Source: Sorangium cellulosum So ce56
GTDB lineage: Bacteria; Myxococcota_A; Polyangia; Polyangiales; Polyangiaceae
Direction: 5' to 3'
DNA length: 64,000 nt
Assembly (NCBI RefSeq): GCF_000067165.1
Contig: NC_010162.1
Coordinates: 9,617,001 to 9,681,000 of the forward strand
Made by a program: the position numbers and the translations under genes. Of the stretch, positions 32,807 to 41,664 are shown piece by piece. The notes beneath the pieces are model-generated. The model worked only from the letters and a program-made list of their open reading frames with translations, made no database searches and had not been told where the DNA came from. Each line of letters starts with the position of its first letter. Position 1 is the stretch's first letter.

Positions 32807-34867
32807 TCAGGCTTGAGCGCAGAAACGGCGCCAGATGTCGCGGTAGATCGACTCGAGATTGCGTGCGAAGCGCGGGCCGTCCATGAGCGGCGACTGCTTC
32901 ATGCGATCGCGCAGCGTTCGGCGAAGCTCGCCCAGGTGCTCGAGGTCCTCGGCGAGCGAGCTGGCGACCCGAACGTAGTGTTCCGGCGTCGTCGCGATGA
33001 GCTCCGGCAGACCCAGGTTCATCGCCTGGCAGACGCCGGCGCGGCCGACCACGGTTTCACCTGCGAGGGTCACCACCGGGACGCCCATCCACAGCGCGTC
33101 GAGGCTCGTGGTGTGGCCGTTGGAAGGGAACGTATCGAGACAGATGTCGATCTCGCGGTACCTTCGCAGATAGTCGAGCCGCCCGCACCGATCGACGAAC
33201 TCGATCCGATCGAGCTGGACGCCCCCTTCCTCGAAGATCGAGCGCACCCGGTCCCGCGCCCTCCCCTGAGGCGCCATGAGCGTGAGCCGCGACCTGGGCA
33301 CCGCGGCCAGCACCCTCGTCCAGACATGGAGCACCCCTTCATTCACCTTCCTGAAGTGGTTCAGGCAGCCGAAGTTGACCCTCCCCTCCGCGAGAGCGGG
33401 GAGAGCGCTCACGTCGGGCACGCCGGTGAGCGGGTCGTAGCACCAGAAGGAGTCGGGGAGCCGAAGGGTCTCCTCCGTGTAGACGTCCGTGTTTGCGCCG
33501 GGGGGATCGAGGAAGGGATCGGACAGGCGATAGTCCATCGTTTCGAGGCCCGTCGTGCCGGGGTACGCCAGCCAGCACACCTGAAGGGGAGCGGGCCGGC
33601 GGGCAAAGACCAGGACGCGGCGGTCCGTCATATGCATGGTGAGATCGACCAGGATGTCGATCCGATCCCGTCGAATGACCTCGGACAGGGCAGCGTCGTC
33701 CAGCGCCGCGACCTCGCGAAAGACGTCGGCATGACCGCGAATGCGATCCGTCAGGTTATCCGGCTTGTCCGTGCTCGAGTAGCAGAAGATCTCGAACTGC
33801 CGGTGGTCATGGTTCTGGAACACCGGGATCGTGAAGAGAGACTGGACGTGCGTCCGGAAGTCGGGTGACACGTAGCCGATGCGGAGCCGCCGGTCGGACG
33901 AGCGATCGGTCGTGTGAGGGGCAGCCTGCGCGGCGAGGGGACGGGCATGCCGGGCATTCCACGCGCGCGCCTCGGCGAGGATGTCGCTCTCGGTGACGTT
34001 CGGCCAGAACGGCATGTTGAAGAGAAGAGCGCTGTGCGCAGCGGGGTCGTCGGGGCACAGGGCGACCGCTTCGCGGTACATCGCCTGGGACTCGTCGAGG
34101 AGCCCCGACTCGCCGAGCGCGGCGGCGAGATAATCCCGAGCGACATGGAAGTTTCGGTCGATCTCGAGCGCTCGACGCAGATCGTCGATCGCTTCGTCGA
34201 AGCGGCCGGCGTCCGCGTGAATCGCGCCGAGCGCAGTGTACGCGTTGGCCATCCGCGGGTTGAGCTTCAGCGCCACGCGATACCAGACCGCGGCGTCGTC
34301 CGACCGGCCGCCGAGGCGCAATGTCTCGCCGAGGGCCGCCAGGGCATCAGGTGCGCTCAAGCTCGACTCGGGGCCGCGCGTCGCCGCCGGACCGACCCCG
34401 GCGGCAGCACCCCGTCGGCCCCTCAGGCTCGCGAGGCGCTCGACAGCCTGCAATAACCCAGGCTCGAGATCGCGGGCGCGCTCGTAGCACGCCGCAGCCG
34501 CGTCCAGGTCCCCTTGCTCCTCGAACGTGAGAGCGAGGTTGAACACCGCTTCGGCGAAGTCGGGCTTCCGCGCGACGGCCATGAGCAGCACGGCGACCGC
34601 CTGGGGTCTCCGGCCGAGGCAGCGATACACGTCGCCGAGATGCGACAGGTAGAGGGCGTTGTTCGGGGCGACGCGGACGGCTCGCTCGAGGAGCGCGGCG
34701 GCCTCCGCGAGCCGACCGGATTGCACGGTGATCACGCTGAGAAGAAGCAGCGCGTCGCCATTCCCGGGCGCTTGCTCGAGCACGCCGCGATAGAGGAGCT
34801 CTGCGCGATCGACCTGCCCGGCCCGATGAAACTGCACTGCCAAGTCGAAGAGCGAAGCGGCGGTCAC
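32807..34867 (-). CDS. TPR O-GlcNAc transferase-like glycosyltransferase (SPINDLY type)
   Basis: A 686-residue protein. About eight TPR units fill residues 1-300 (for example 'GNGDALLLLSVITVQSGRLAEA' split by helices, and 'ANAYTALGAIHADAGRFDEA'). A GT41 catalytic region follows: 'RLRIGYVSPDFRTH', 'DILVDLTMHMTDRRVLVFARR' broken by a turn, 'QVCWLAYPGTTGLETMDY', 'RVNFGCLNHFRKVN', 'DICLDTFPSNGHTTSLDALW' and 'GVPVVTLAGE'. These are the OGT and SPINDLY signatures, so it should move GlcNAc, fucose or another sugar from a nucleotide donor to Ser/Thr of cytoplasmic proteins. It lies between the two DUF1552/DUF1592 cassettes on the same strand as their operons. Confidence 0.92.
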   Translation of the reverse strand: MTAASLFDLAVQFHRAGQVDRAELLYRGVLEQAPGNGDALLLLSVITVQSGRLAEAAALLERAVRVAPNNALYLSHLGDVYRCLGRRPQAVAVLLMAVARKPDFAEAVFNLALTFEEQGDLDAAAACYERARDLEPGLLQAVERLASLRGRRGAAAGVGPAATRGPESSLSAPDALAALGETLRLGGRSDDAAVWYRVALKLNPRMANAYTALGAIHADAGRFDEAIDDLRRALEIDRNFHVARDYLAAALGESGLLDESQAMYREAVALCPDDPAAHSALLFNMPFWPNVTESDILAEARAWNARHARPLAAQAAPHTTDRSSDRRLRIGYVSPDFRTHVQSLFTIPVFQNHDHRQFEIFCYSSTDKPDNLTDRIRGHADVFREVAALDDAALSEVIRRDRIDILVDLTMHMTDRRVLVFARRPAPLQVCWLAYPGTTGLETMDYRLSDPFLDPPGANTDVYTEETLRLPDSFWCYDPLTGVPDVSALPALAEGRVNFGCLNHFRKVNEGVLHVWTRVLAAVPRSRLTLMAPQGRARDRVRSIFEEGGVQLDRIEFVDRCGRLDYLRRYREIDICLDTFPSNGHTTSLDALWMGVPVVTLAGETVVGRAGVCQAMNLGLPELIATTPEHYVRVASSLAEDLEHLGELRRTLRDRMKQSPLMDGPRFARNLESIYRDIWRRFCAQA

Positions 34868-34924
34868 GGGGAGTTCCTTGTCGAAAGAGTCCTGGATCTC
34901 GCCGAGCAGGATGGCTGCGCCCGG

Positions 34925-35065
34925 GCGCTGAGCGCAAGCCAGTTCTCATGTCGACCGGCGCGTCCAGCATGGCTGTACGATGGGAGAGCCACTTCGGGAG
35001 GGCCACTTCGAGGAGCTTGACTTTCGGATGGCGCCTGGAGCTCCTCGCCCCTCCCGAGTTGATCG
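34925..35065. repeat. Dispersed non-coding repeat, diverged copy C
   Basis: A diverged relative of copies A and B with no gene behind it. It keeps 'TGAGCGCA', the block 'CCAGCATGGCTGTAC' and 'GCTTGACTTTCGGATGGCG', in the same order as copy B. The 34868-35478 interval holds no recognisable gene. Confidence 0.6.
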
Positions 35066-35206
35066 TGCCGGACCGAGCCAGGCAGCCGAGCTCGGGCGCC
35101 GCGCCTGACGCGGCGAAGAGCCCTGCTGACATGGTGCGACGAGGAGCAACGACGCGACGCGCCCGTCCCTCCGCCTGGTGACGGGAGGTTTTGAGAGGCG
35201 CTCAGG

Positions 35207-35335
35207 GCACGTGAGACCGGCTTGAGCGCACAAGGCACGAGTGTCAATCGACGCGTACAGCATGGCTGTACACCAGGATGGCGTCCACGAACCGCTTGAT
35301 TTTCGGATGGCGTTTGCTCATTCTACCCGCACAAG
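35207..35335. repeat. Dispersed non-coding repeat, copy B
   Basis: Related to copy A along its length. It contains the perfect inverted repeat GTACAGC-ATG-GCTGTAC (35255-35271) and 'CGCTTGATTTTCGGATGGCG'. On the minus strand it can be read as the end of a peptide resembling frames over copies A and C, so it may be the remnant of an old mobile unit. Confidence 0.7.
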
Positions 35336-35478
35336 AGGACGTTCCACGTCTCGCGCAGCTCTTGCCTGGGGGCGACGTGGATCGCGCGTCGCCTCTGCAA
35401 TCCGAAGCTCGAAGCCTTTTGCTTCGATCCACGGGAACGAGAGCTAAACCTTCTCTCTCACCATCCTCGTCGTGAACC

Positions 35479-36051
35479 ATGAAACTTCGATTCTCAAGCT
35501 TCATCGCGGCAGCATTCGTCGCCATCCTGTCACCGCTTTCGGGCTGCTCCGATGACCCTGACGATACCGGCGCTGGCGGCGCCGGCGGCACGGATGCCGG
35601 AAGCACGAGCGCGAGTGTGTCTGCCTCGAGCGCGGTCGGGTCCGGCGGTGCGGGCGGGGCTGGCTCGACCAGCGCGAGCACCGGCACCGGTGGCGACGGC
35701 GGCTCGACCGGCAGCGGCAGCGGGCAAGCACCGACGTTCGAGACGTTGCAGTACGTTGTACAAAACGCTTGTTGGGGGGCGGGTTGCCATAACGACGAGA
35801 TGAACCCCCTGGACTTGATGATCGACGGAGAGCTTCACACGAGGGTGAGCTCCCACGTGACCAAGAACTGCGGCAATCTCATCGATACCGGTAATCCGGA
35901 AGAGAGCGGGCTCATCAGGATCCTGAAGGGGCCGTGCGGCGGAACTCCGCGAATGCCCCTTGAATGCGTCAGCGATGGGGATGCCGCGTGCATCCCCCCC
36001 GACTACATCGAGGCGCTCACGCAATGGATCGCTGACGGCGCGCAGGAGTAG
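35479..36051 (+). CDS. Lipoprotein with CX4CH haem-like motif, copy B
   Basis: A 190-residue paralogue of the 28469 protein: the same first residues ('MKLRFS.F'), lipobox 'LSPLSGC', a Ser/Gly/Thr linker, then 'NACWGAGCHNDE' with the CX4CH arrangement. Later come 'NCGNLID', 'GPCGGTPRMPLEC' and the last helix 'DYIEALTQWIADGA'. The upstream 270 bases also match copy A. Linker length and composition differ, while the C-terminal Cys pattern is conserved, which argues that the Cys/His arrangement is functional. Haem attachment is an inference. A FxLYD-like lipoprotein gene follows on the opposite strand. Confidence 0.75.
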   Translation: MKLRFSSFIAAAFVAILSPLSGCSDDPDDTGAGGAGGTDAGSTSASVSASSAVGSGGAGGAGSTSASTGTGGDGGSTGSGSGQAPTFETLQYVVQNACWGAGCHNDEMNPLDLMIDGELHTRVSSHVTKNCGNLIDTGNPEESGLIRILKGPCGGTPRMPLECVSDGDAACIPPDYIEALTQWIADGAQE

Positions 36052-36137
36052 CCGGGCTCGGCGAGTAGCCGCCGACGGGTCGCGGCGCCCCACGGGCGCG
36101 TCGTGTCAGGGGATAGCCGAGCGACCCGTCGGACGGT

Positions 36138-36911
36138 CTACTGCTTTACCATCGCGCCTGCCGGATATGCGGCTTGATCAGCGCCGGGCATGTCCACGGT
36201 GTTCGTCTCGAAGGCCCAGCTGCCACCCGGCGGAATCTGGACTGTGCCGGTGGCGATCGCGACGCCGAGCGGGCGCCCGACGCGATTGACGGAGAAGACC
36301 GTGACGGAGGGGTCGCTCACCGCCACGTCGAGCCCGTTGAAGAGCGTGCCCGTGTACACCGTGCCGGCGCCACCCGTCACGGCCTTCACCTCGCTGGCGG
36401 TGAGGCCATCGATGGGAGCGACGTCGAGGGCAAAGTAGGGGCACCGGTAGACGACGTATCCCACATCTTCGATCACGATGTCCGCGGGCAGATCCATCAC
36501 CGCGGTCATGGTCACGTCACCTGGACCAACACACGCAGCGATCGCGTCCGAGCCATCCGTGACTCGATAGAAATGCTGAGTCAGCAACCCGTTGATCCCG
36601 GATGCCAGGGACTGCTGAGCCTTGTTGTAGAGCTCGACGGAGAGGGCAGCGCTGCAGGCCGGGGTATCCCCGTCGTTCCTCAACGCGGCGTAGAGCTCGG
36701 TGTTGGTCGGTCCTTTGCGGAGGGTCAGCGCGATCACGTTGAGCACGCCGTTCCCGCCAGGGAGCGCCATGATGGTGAGGTCTTCGGGGACGATGAGCGC
36801 CTCGTCACCAGTGTCCCCGCCCACCCCGGCACCGTCGTTCGCCTCGCCCGAGCAGGCCAGCGGGAGGAGCACGGCAGCAGGGAGGAGGAAGCGCTTCGCC
36901 AGCATGAACAT
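36138..36911 (-). CDS. FxLYD-like lipoprotein, copy 1
   Basis: A 257-residue predicted lipoprotein, 'LLPLACSG' giving the lipobox. The mature part looks like two beta-sandwich domains. The first has 'LYAALRNDGDTPACSAAL', typical of FxLYD-type domains that describe comparisons between free and bound protein, and the second has 'YTGTLFNGLDVAVSDPSV' and 'IPPGGSWAFET'. Two Cys pairs are conserved with the paralogue at 41665-42459. No catalytic residues stand out, so a structural or binding role outside the membrane is likely. The start may be the ATG at 36911 or 36905. The gene lies behind the copy B operon, separated by a hairpin. Confidence 0.7.
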   Translation of the reverse strand: MFMLAKRFLLPAAVLLPLACSGEANDGAGVGGDTGDEALIVPEDLTIMALPGGNGVLNVIALTLRKGPTNTELYAALRNDGDTPACSAALSVELYNKAQQSLASGINGLLTQHFYRVTDGSDAIAACVGPGDVTMTAVMDLPADIVIEDVGYVVYRCPYFALDVAPIDGLTASEVKAVTGGAGTVYTGTLFNGLDVAVSDPSVTVFSVNRVGRPLGVAIATGTVQIPPGGSWAFETNTVDMPGADQAAYPAGAMVKQ

Positions 36912-37033
36912 GAGAAGAGATGCCCAGCTTATCGCTGCCCGCCATCGTTGGACAGCACGGAGTCGCGCCGTGAGGCGCACCACGATGAGCGGCGATTTCG
37001 CGATGCCCGCGATCACCGAGCGCGCACAAACGC

Positions 37034-37062
37034 AAAGACCCCTTCGGTAAGAAGGGGTCTTT
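37034..37062. terminator. Hairpin terminator after copy B DUF1552 gene
   Basis: A 12-bp perfect stem, AAAGACCCCTTC with GAAGGGGTCTTT, around GGTAA. The A and T ends of the stem make it bidirectional in form. It lies between the DUF1552 gene and the FxLYD-like lipoprotein gene, both on the minus strand, so it ends the copy B operon. Confidence 0.85.
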
Positions 37063-37107
37063 GGACCCGAGCTCGTCGGGGTGTTCAGGACCTGGCTCCG
37101 AGAGCGC

Positions 37108-38739
37108 TCAGGCCTTGAGCTCCGTGAACCCGCCCGGATTCTTGATCGAGGCGCCGGCGACTGCGCCCTTGCCACCGATGAACTCTTCCGTCTTGTCGGA
37201 ATAGCCGAACTTGGTCACCTCCGCGGAGCCACCCTTCGCGGGGAAGCCGTCCGCGCCCGCCTTCACGCCCATGGCGTTCATGATGTTGCAGAAGTACTTG
37301 TTGATCGGCGCGTTGCCGACCTTCGGATCGGTCCCGGTGCCCTGGTTGATACCGTTGACCTGGCCGGTGCCGTTGGCGCACTGCGACTCGCTGTTGCCGT
37401 TCGTCGGGGTCGACGAGGGGTCAACGTTGATGATCTGACCGGTCTTGAAGTAACCGCCGCCGCTGCCGGCCTGGATGATCGGAGCGTTGTTGAGGTTGTG
37501 CGCGTTGCCGTCCGACATCTCGTTGAACCAGATGGCGACGCTGGTGTCGAGGACCGTCTGCCCATTCCCCTGGGGGATGCTGTCGAGCATTCCGACGAGC
37601 TTCGCGAACTTCTGCGCGTAATAGGTGTCCACCTTGACGAGCCACTCGAGCGCGTTGGGCAGGCAGCTGCCGGTCATGCCGGCGTTGTCGAGGCGATGCG
37701 AGAGGGAGTGCGACTCCATCGTGATGCCGAGCCCCTTGAAGTTGTAATTTCCCGGGTACTTCAGGAAAATGACGGGGTTGGCGTTGCAGGCGGCCGCGAG
37801 CGCCGCGATGGCCGAGCTGATGTCCGCGCCATCCAGATCGCCGGAGACCTTCGTCGTGAGGACGTCGACGCCCAGGCCGCCCGACGACGCCTTGGAGGCG
37901 TTCGCGGAGGTCGCGCCGAGCATCGCGCCGAGCTCCTCGCTGCACTGCGCGGAAGCCACCACGGTTCCCGTCTGGTTGAGGAGCTCCTTCCAGGCTGCGA
38001 GCTTGCGCTTGTCGGCCTGGCTCATGTCGAACCGCTCGAGCGTCTGCAGATCATCCTTCACGAGGTCGAGGATGCTCTTGCCGCGGAGCGCCGCGTACGT
38101 GTCCGGGTTCATCGGCTGCCCCGTCTGGAAGAGGCCCGTGAGGCTGCTGAAGGCCTGCGACGCGTTGAGGCCCCTGAAGATGGTCTCGGCGGCGGAGTAG
38201 GAGATCGCCGACTGAGAGTTGTCATTCTGGCCAGCCGTGGCGATGAGCAGCGGCGTGCCCTGCGGGCTGAGCTGCTGGGCCATGACGTGATCCAGCGAGG
38301 GACCGACGGGCTTCGCGTTGAACTTCGTCGCCTGGTTGAAGCTGAACGGGTCGTTGCTGTTCGGGGTGACCGGCTGGCAGGTGAAGAACGACCCCACGAT
38401 CTGCGTGTGGGAGTCGTTCCCCTGTCCGCGCTTCATGTTGGAGGTCCACTCGTTCATCGAGCGGATGCCGCGCGGCATGAGGAGCTTCTTCGCGTAGGGA
38501 GCGAGGGCCGCGAGGCTCGTCGACTGGAGGTCAGCGGCCGTGAGCTCACCCTGGGTCTTCGTGGGGAACCACTTGTTCGTGACGCACCCATAGTGGGTGA
38601 ACATCACGATGAACGCTTTCCCGCCCGAAGCGGTCTGGGCCTTTGCGTCGCGCTCCCACACGGAGCTGAGGAACGGCGCAGCCAGGGCGGCTCCGCCCAG
38701 GCCACGAAGGAAGATTCTGCGGTTCAGTTGCTTGCTCAT
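37108..38739 (-). CDS. Tat-exported DUF1552 protein, copy B
   Basis: A 543-residue paralogue of 29197-30792. The twin-arginine signal is 'NRRIFLRGLGGAALAAPFLS'. Shared family blocks are 'FTHYGCVTNKWFP', 'LLMPRGIRSMNEW', 'SLDHVMAQQ', 'TMESHSLSHR' and 'VAIWFNEMSDGNAHN'. The His/Asp-rich blocks are kept in both copies, while the stretches between them differ, as expected of an old duplication with both copies under selection. The ATG at 38739 has GAGGAAA upstream; a TTG at 38745 is less likely. It is 19 bases behind the DUF1592 gene. Confidence 0.86.
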   Translation of the reverse strand: MSKQLNRRIFLRGLGGAALAAPFLSSVWERDAKAQTASGGKAFIVMFTHYGCVTNKWFPTKTQGELTAADLQSTSLAALAPYAKKLLMPRGIRSMNEWTSNMKRGQGNDSHTQIVGSFFTCQPVTPNSNDPFSFNQATKFNAKPVGPSLDHVMAQQLSPQGTPLLIATAGQNDNSQSAISYSAAETIFRGLNASQAFSSLTGLFQTGQPMNPDTYAALRGKSILDLVKDDLQTLERFDMSQADKRKLAAWKELLNQTGTVVASAQCSEELGAMLGATSANASKASSGGLGVDVLTTKVSGDLDGADISSAIAALAAACNANPVIFLKYPGNYNFKGLGITMESHSLSHRLDNAGMTGSCLPNALEWLVKVDTYYAQKFAKLVGMLDSIPQGNGQTVLDTSVAIWFNEMSDGNAHNLNNAPIIQAGSGGGYFKTGQIINVDPSSTPTNGNSESQCANGTGQVNGINQGTGTDPKVGNAPINKYFCNIMNAMGVKAGADGFPAKGGSAEVTKFGYSDKTEEFIGGKGAVAGASIKNPGGFTELKA

Positions 38740-38758
38740 GGTCAAGTTTCCTCAGCTT

Positions 38759-40480
38759 TCACGGCGTTTCGCGGACGCGCACGCGGAACGAATCCGCTTG
38801 AGTGAGATCGGCCAGCAGGTTGAGGATGCTGTAGCCACCCTCAGACAGCTTCATGTCGATCTGATCGACGACGCACTTATCCTTCCCGTTCGGATCCCGC
38901 CCAAAGGCGTAGGAGACCCACGACTCGGCGTAAAGCTGCTTGGCCTTCTGAAGCTGCGCGATCTCCTGCATGAGCGCCAGCGGAGAGGAGATCTCCTTCA
39001 CGTTGCCGTCGCCGAAGTCGATGGTGTTCGTCGTGACGCTCGCGTCGATCGCACCGCCGAGAGGATCGGTCGTCTGCCACTTTCCGATCCCGTCGAAGTT
39101 CTCCATCACGAATCCCGGAGGATTGATGATCGAGTGGCAGCCTTTGCAGCTGGCCGGCTCCGTCAGCTTCTCGATCTTCGCGCGTTGCGTCGAGAAATCT
39201 CCCTGAACGGTCTGCATGGTAGCGCCGGGGATGGGCGGACCCGGGTTGACGCCGAGCAGGTACACCGAGATGAACGCGCCTCGCAGGATCGGGCTCGTGG
39301 CGTCGTAGCCCGCGTAGGAGCTCAAGAACCCGACGCGCGTCAGGAAGCCCGGCCGCTGGTTGGCGTCGAGCTCCACCTTGGTCAGCTCGGTGCCGTAGCT
39401 CGCGGGATCGAGCCCGTAGATCGCCGCGTTGTCCTTGTTGACGAAGGCGACATTGCTGAGGAGGAGGTCGTCGAACGAACCGTTCTCGAACGCGACGTCC
39501 TCGAAGAAGGCGTCGAGCTCTGCCTGCCAGCTGGGCTTGGCGGCGTCGGAGTACAACGGATACGTCTCGGTGTCGTGATCCATCTTCCACCAGTGGGCGT
39601 TTCCGTTGTTCATCTGCGCCCAGTTGCGGTGGAACGCCGTGACGAGCGGCCCGGTCTTGTCGCGCACGGCGATCATCCGCTGCGCCTGCGCCAGGATCTG
39701 CTCCTTGGACTGGAGCTCGTCGTTGTCGGCCGCCGCGCTCAGCACCTCATCCGGAGCGGAGCCCCAGAGCAGGTACGAGAGCTTCGTCGCCACCTCGTAG
39801 CTGGACAGCTTGATGCCCTGACCCGACGCATCCGCGTCGGTCGCCAGCTCGGGGAGCATGAGGAACGAGGGCGACACGAGGAAGCCGACGAGCGTTGCCT
39901 CGGCGACCTCGGCGGGCGTTCCTGCCGGCGTAATCTGGCCCAGCTTCTGGAATCGCGCCACCTCCAGATCGGTCAGCGGGCGACGGAACGCCTTGCGGCC
40001 GAAGGTCTTGATGGTCTGCTCCAGGCAGCCGTCCGCCGCAGGGTCGCAGCTGATGAACTTGGACTTGTTCGGCCCAGCCATCACCGCCTTGGCGATCTTC
40101 TCGGCAACCTCTTGATAGAGCCGCCACGCGTCGGGGGTCATCGGGCCGTCGAAGTCGTCGACGAGCTGCTCGGACGGCAGCTTGCTGTCGACGCTGGTGA
40201 CGCCAAGGAGATCCCGAACCGTGTTGTCGTACTGCCGGTTCAGCAGCCGAGGGATCTGGCTCGTGATCGGGATGCCGGGGATGCACTTCTCGGGGGGACC
40301 GTTGTCGGGTTCGTCCGTGCCCCCCGAACCGGTGCTGCCGCTGCCGCTGCCGGAGGTCTCCCCGCCGCCGGTGATCCCACCTTCGTCGGGCGCTATCTCG
40401 CCGGTGCAGCCAGCGAGGATGGTCAATGAGGTGAAAAATGTTGTCGTACCAATGTACGATAGTTGCCGTAACGTTCGCAT
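38759..40480 (-). CDS. DUF1592-type cytochrome-like lipoprotein, copy B
   Basis: A 573-residue paralogue of 30807-32513, starting with the nearly identical 'MRTLRQLSYIGT' and lipobox 'LTILAGC'. The domain order is the same: 'IPRLLNRQYDNTVRDLLG', 'CLEQTIKTFGRKAFRRPLT', 'LSSYEVATKLSYLLWGS', 'SPILRGAFI', the haem site 'CKGCHSI' followed by 'NPPGFVMENFDGIG', and a C-terminal 'LTQADSFRVR'. Both copies keep CXXCH and the Cys pair before the RKAFRRP block. The start at 40480 matches copy A; an earlier start at 40516 has no support. Its partner gene follows directly. Confidence 0.88.
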   Translation of the reverse strand: MRTLRQLSYIGTTTFFTSLTILAGCTGEIAPDEGGITGGGETSGSGSGSTGSGGTDEPDNGPPEKCIPGIPITSQIPRLLNRQYDNTVRDLLGVTSVDSKLPSEQLVDDFDGPMTPDAWRLYQEVAEKIAKAVMAGPNKSKFISCDPAADGCLEQTIKTFGRKAFRRPLTDLEVARFQKLGQITPAGTPAEVAEATLVGFLVSPSFLMLPELATDADASGQGIKLSSYEVATKLSYLLWGSAPDEVLSAAADNDELQSKEQILAQAQRMIAVRDKTGPLVTAFHRNWAQMNNGNAHWWKMDHDTETYPLYSDAAKPSWQAELDAFFEDVAFENGSFDDLLLSNVAFVNKDNAAIYGLDPASYGTELTKVELDANQRPGFLTRVGFLSSYAGYDATSPILRGAFISVYLLGVNPGPPIPGATMQTVQGDFSTQRAKIEKLTEPASCKGCHSIINPPGFVMENFDGIGKWQTTDPLGGAIDASVTTNTIDFGDGNVKEISSPLALMQEIAQLQKAKQLYAESWVSYAFGRDPNGKDKCVVDQIDMKLSEGGYSILNLLADLTQADSFRVRVRETP

Positions 40481-40534
40481 GACCTCACTATTCCCGGTCC
40501 GCGCCGAAGTGATCATGGGAGCGGATCAAAAGTT

Positions 40535-40915
40535 ATGGATCAGCCCGAGGGTCGCCAACCGCGAGATCACGCGCGTCTGGCCGACCGCTTCCTCTGGAGA
40601 CGTGATAGTGAAACGCCGGCGTACGAGCGGCGCCCTGATGCCCTCTTCGACCTCGAGAAGCTGCCCGATTGGCGCGCGGACGCCGAGTTCGCCGCGAAAC
40701 AGCGGCGCGCGCGGGCCACTGCAGGGGCCGCCAAGCGCGTCATTGCGACGCGGCGCGGCGGCGCGATCGGAGCCATAAGCACGCTCTCCTCGGCCGCCTC
40801 ATCGAGCGCGAGCGCCGCGGAGTGGAGAGAACGCGTGCACCACGACATCGCACGAGGCGCCGTCGACGGGATGTGCCTCGCCGTGCCCATGGGCTACGCC
40901 GCAGCTCGCCGTTGA
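40535..40915 (+). CDS. Small hypothetical protein, doubtful
   Basis: A possible 126-residue protein. The first 75 residues have a protein-like, charged composition ('LADRFLWRR', 'LFDLEKLPDWRADAEFAAKQ'), but I recognise no family. The remainder is low complexity. There is no convincing ribosome binding site. It could be a decayed gene or chance. Confidence 0.25.
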   Translation: MDQPEGRQPRDHARLADRFLWRRDSETPAYERRPDALFDLEKLPDWRADAEFAAKQRRARATAGAAKRVIATRRGGAIGAISTLSSAASSSASAAEWRERVHHDIARGAVDGMCLAVPMGYAAARR

Positions 40916-41664
40916 CGTCGAGCCCTGCGCGCGGCAGCGGCGCGCGGGCGATTCAACCTTTCTCTAGATAGAGCTCCATCCACGCGATATCTCCAACAAA
41001 AAAAAGCTCGCCCGCGAGATGCAACCATGCTGCATAGCGCCAATGGGAACGGAGCATCTGTCGCCGGGATCGAGCGGCCCATCGCCAACAGTTGAGGAGT
41101 GCTCGACGAGAGCTCGCTCGGCCGCGAGAGGCCGGCGCTTCTTGCGCGGGCGCACAGGTCTCGCGAATCCAGTAGGTCCCCAAATGTGCAACCATGGCAT
41201 TCCAAACCCCGTGTCCTTCGTGGGCAACGCGCCGCATCACCCAACGTGAGGACCATCACGCCAATCGGGTCATTTGCGGTCAGGGCGGTCACTTCTGGCT
41301 CGGAAAGCCAGGTTTGCTCGCAACGTCGTCGACGCGGTTCATGGGAAGGACGCGGCCTCCCCCTCCTCCGGGGCCTTCGCGAGAACGGGCGCGCGGCCCC
41401 GCTCGACCAAGCGCTGGGTCGATGTTGCGCGGGTGTCGACCGGGCGCGTCGAGGCGCTCGTCGAGGCGATTCGCCCGGCGGCCGCAGAGGACGCGGGGGA
41501 TGCCGCGCATGAAGACCCGGTGTCGTCGCCGTGGAGTCGAGGGCTTGTGGACTTGAACACTCGCTCTCCAAGCTTCACAAGGTCGGCGCTTGCCCGTGAG
41601 GCGGTGTGACGCTAGCCTGAGCCCTCGGAAGCCAGCTTTTCTGCCCCTCGCCCTCTGCACAACG
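40916..41664. other. Intergenic region, probably decayed sequence
   Basis: About 750 bases with no gene I can support. Composition is less biased than in the neighbours (for example a run of A at 40998-41005), which fits old non-coding or foreign remnants. Open frames on both strands are short and featureless. Confidence 0.4.

Noticed and set aside
40953..41240. 95-residue minus-strand frame in the copy B upstream gap
   Set aside because: No family resemblance and no ribosome binding site; it lies in a segment that looks decayed.
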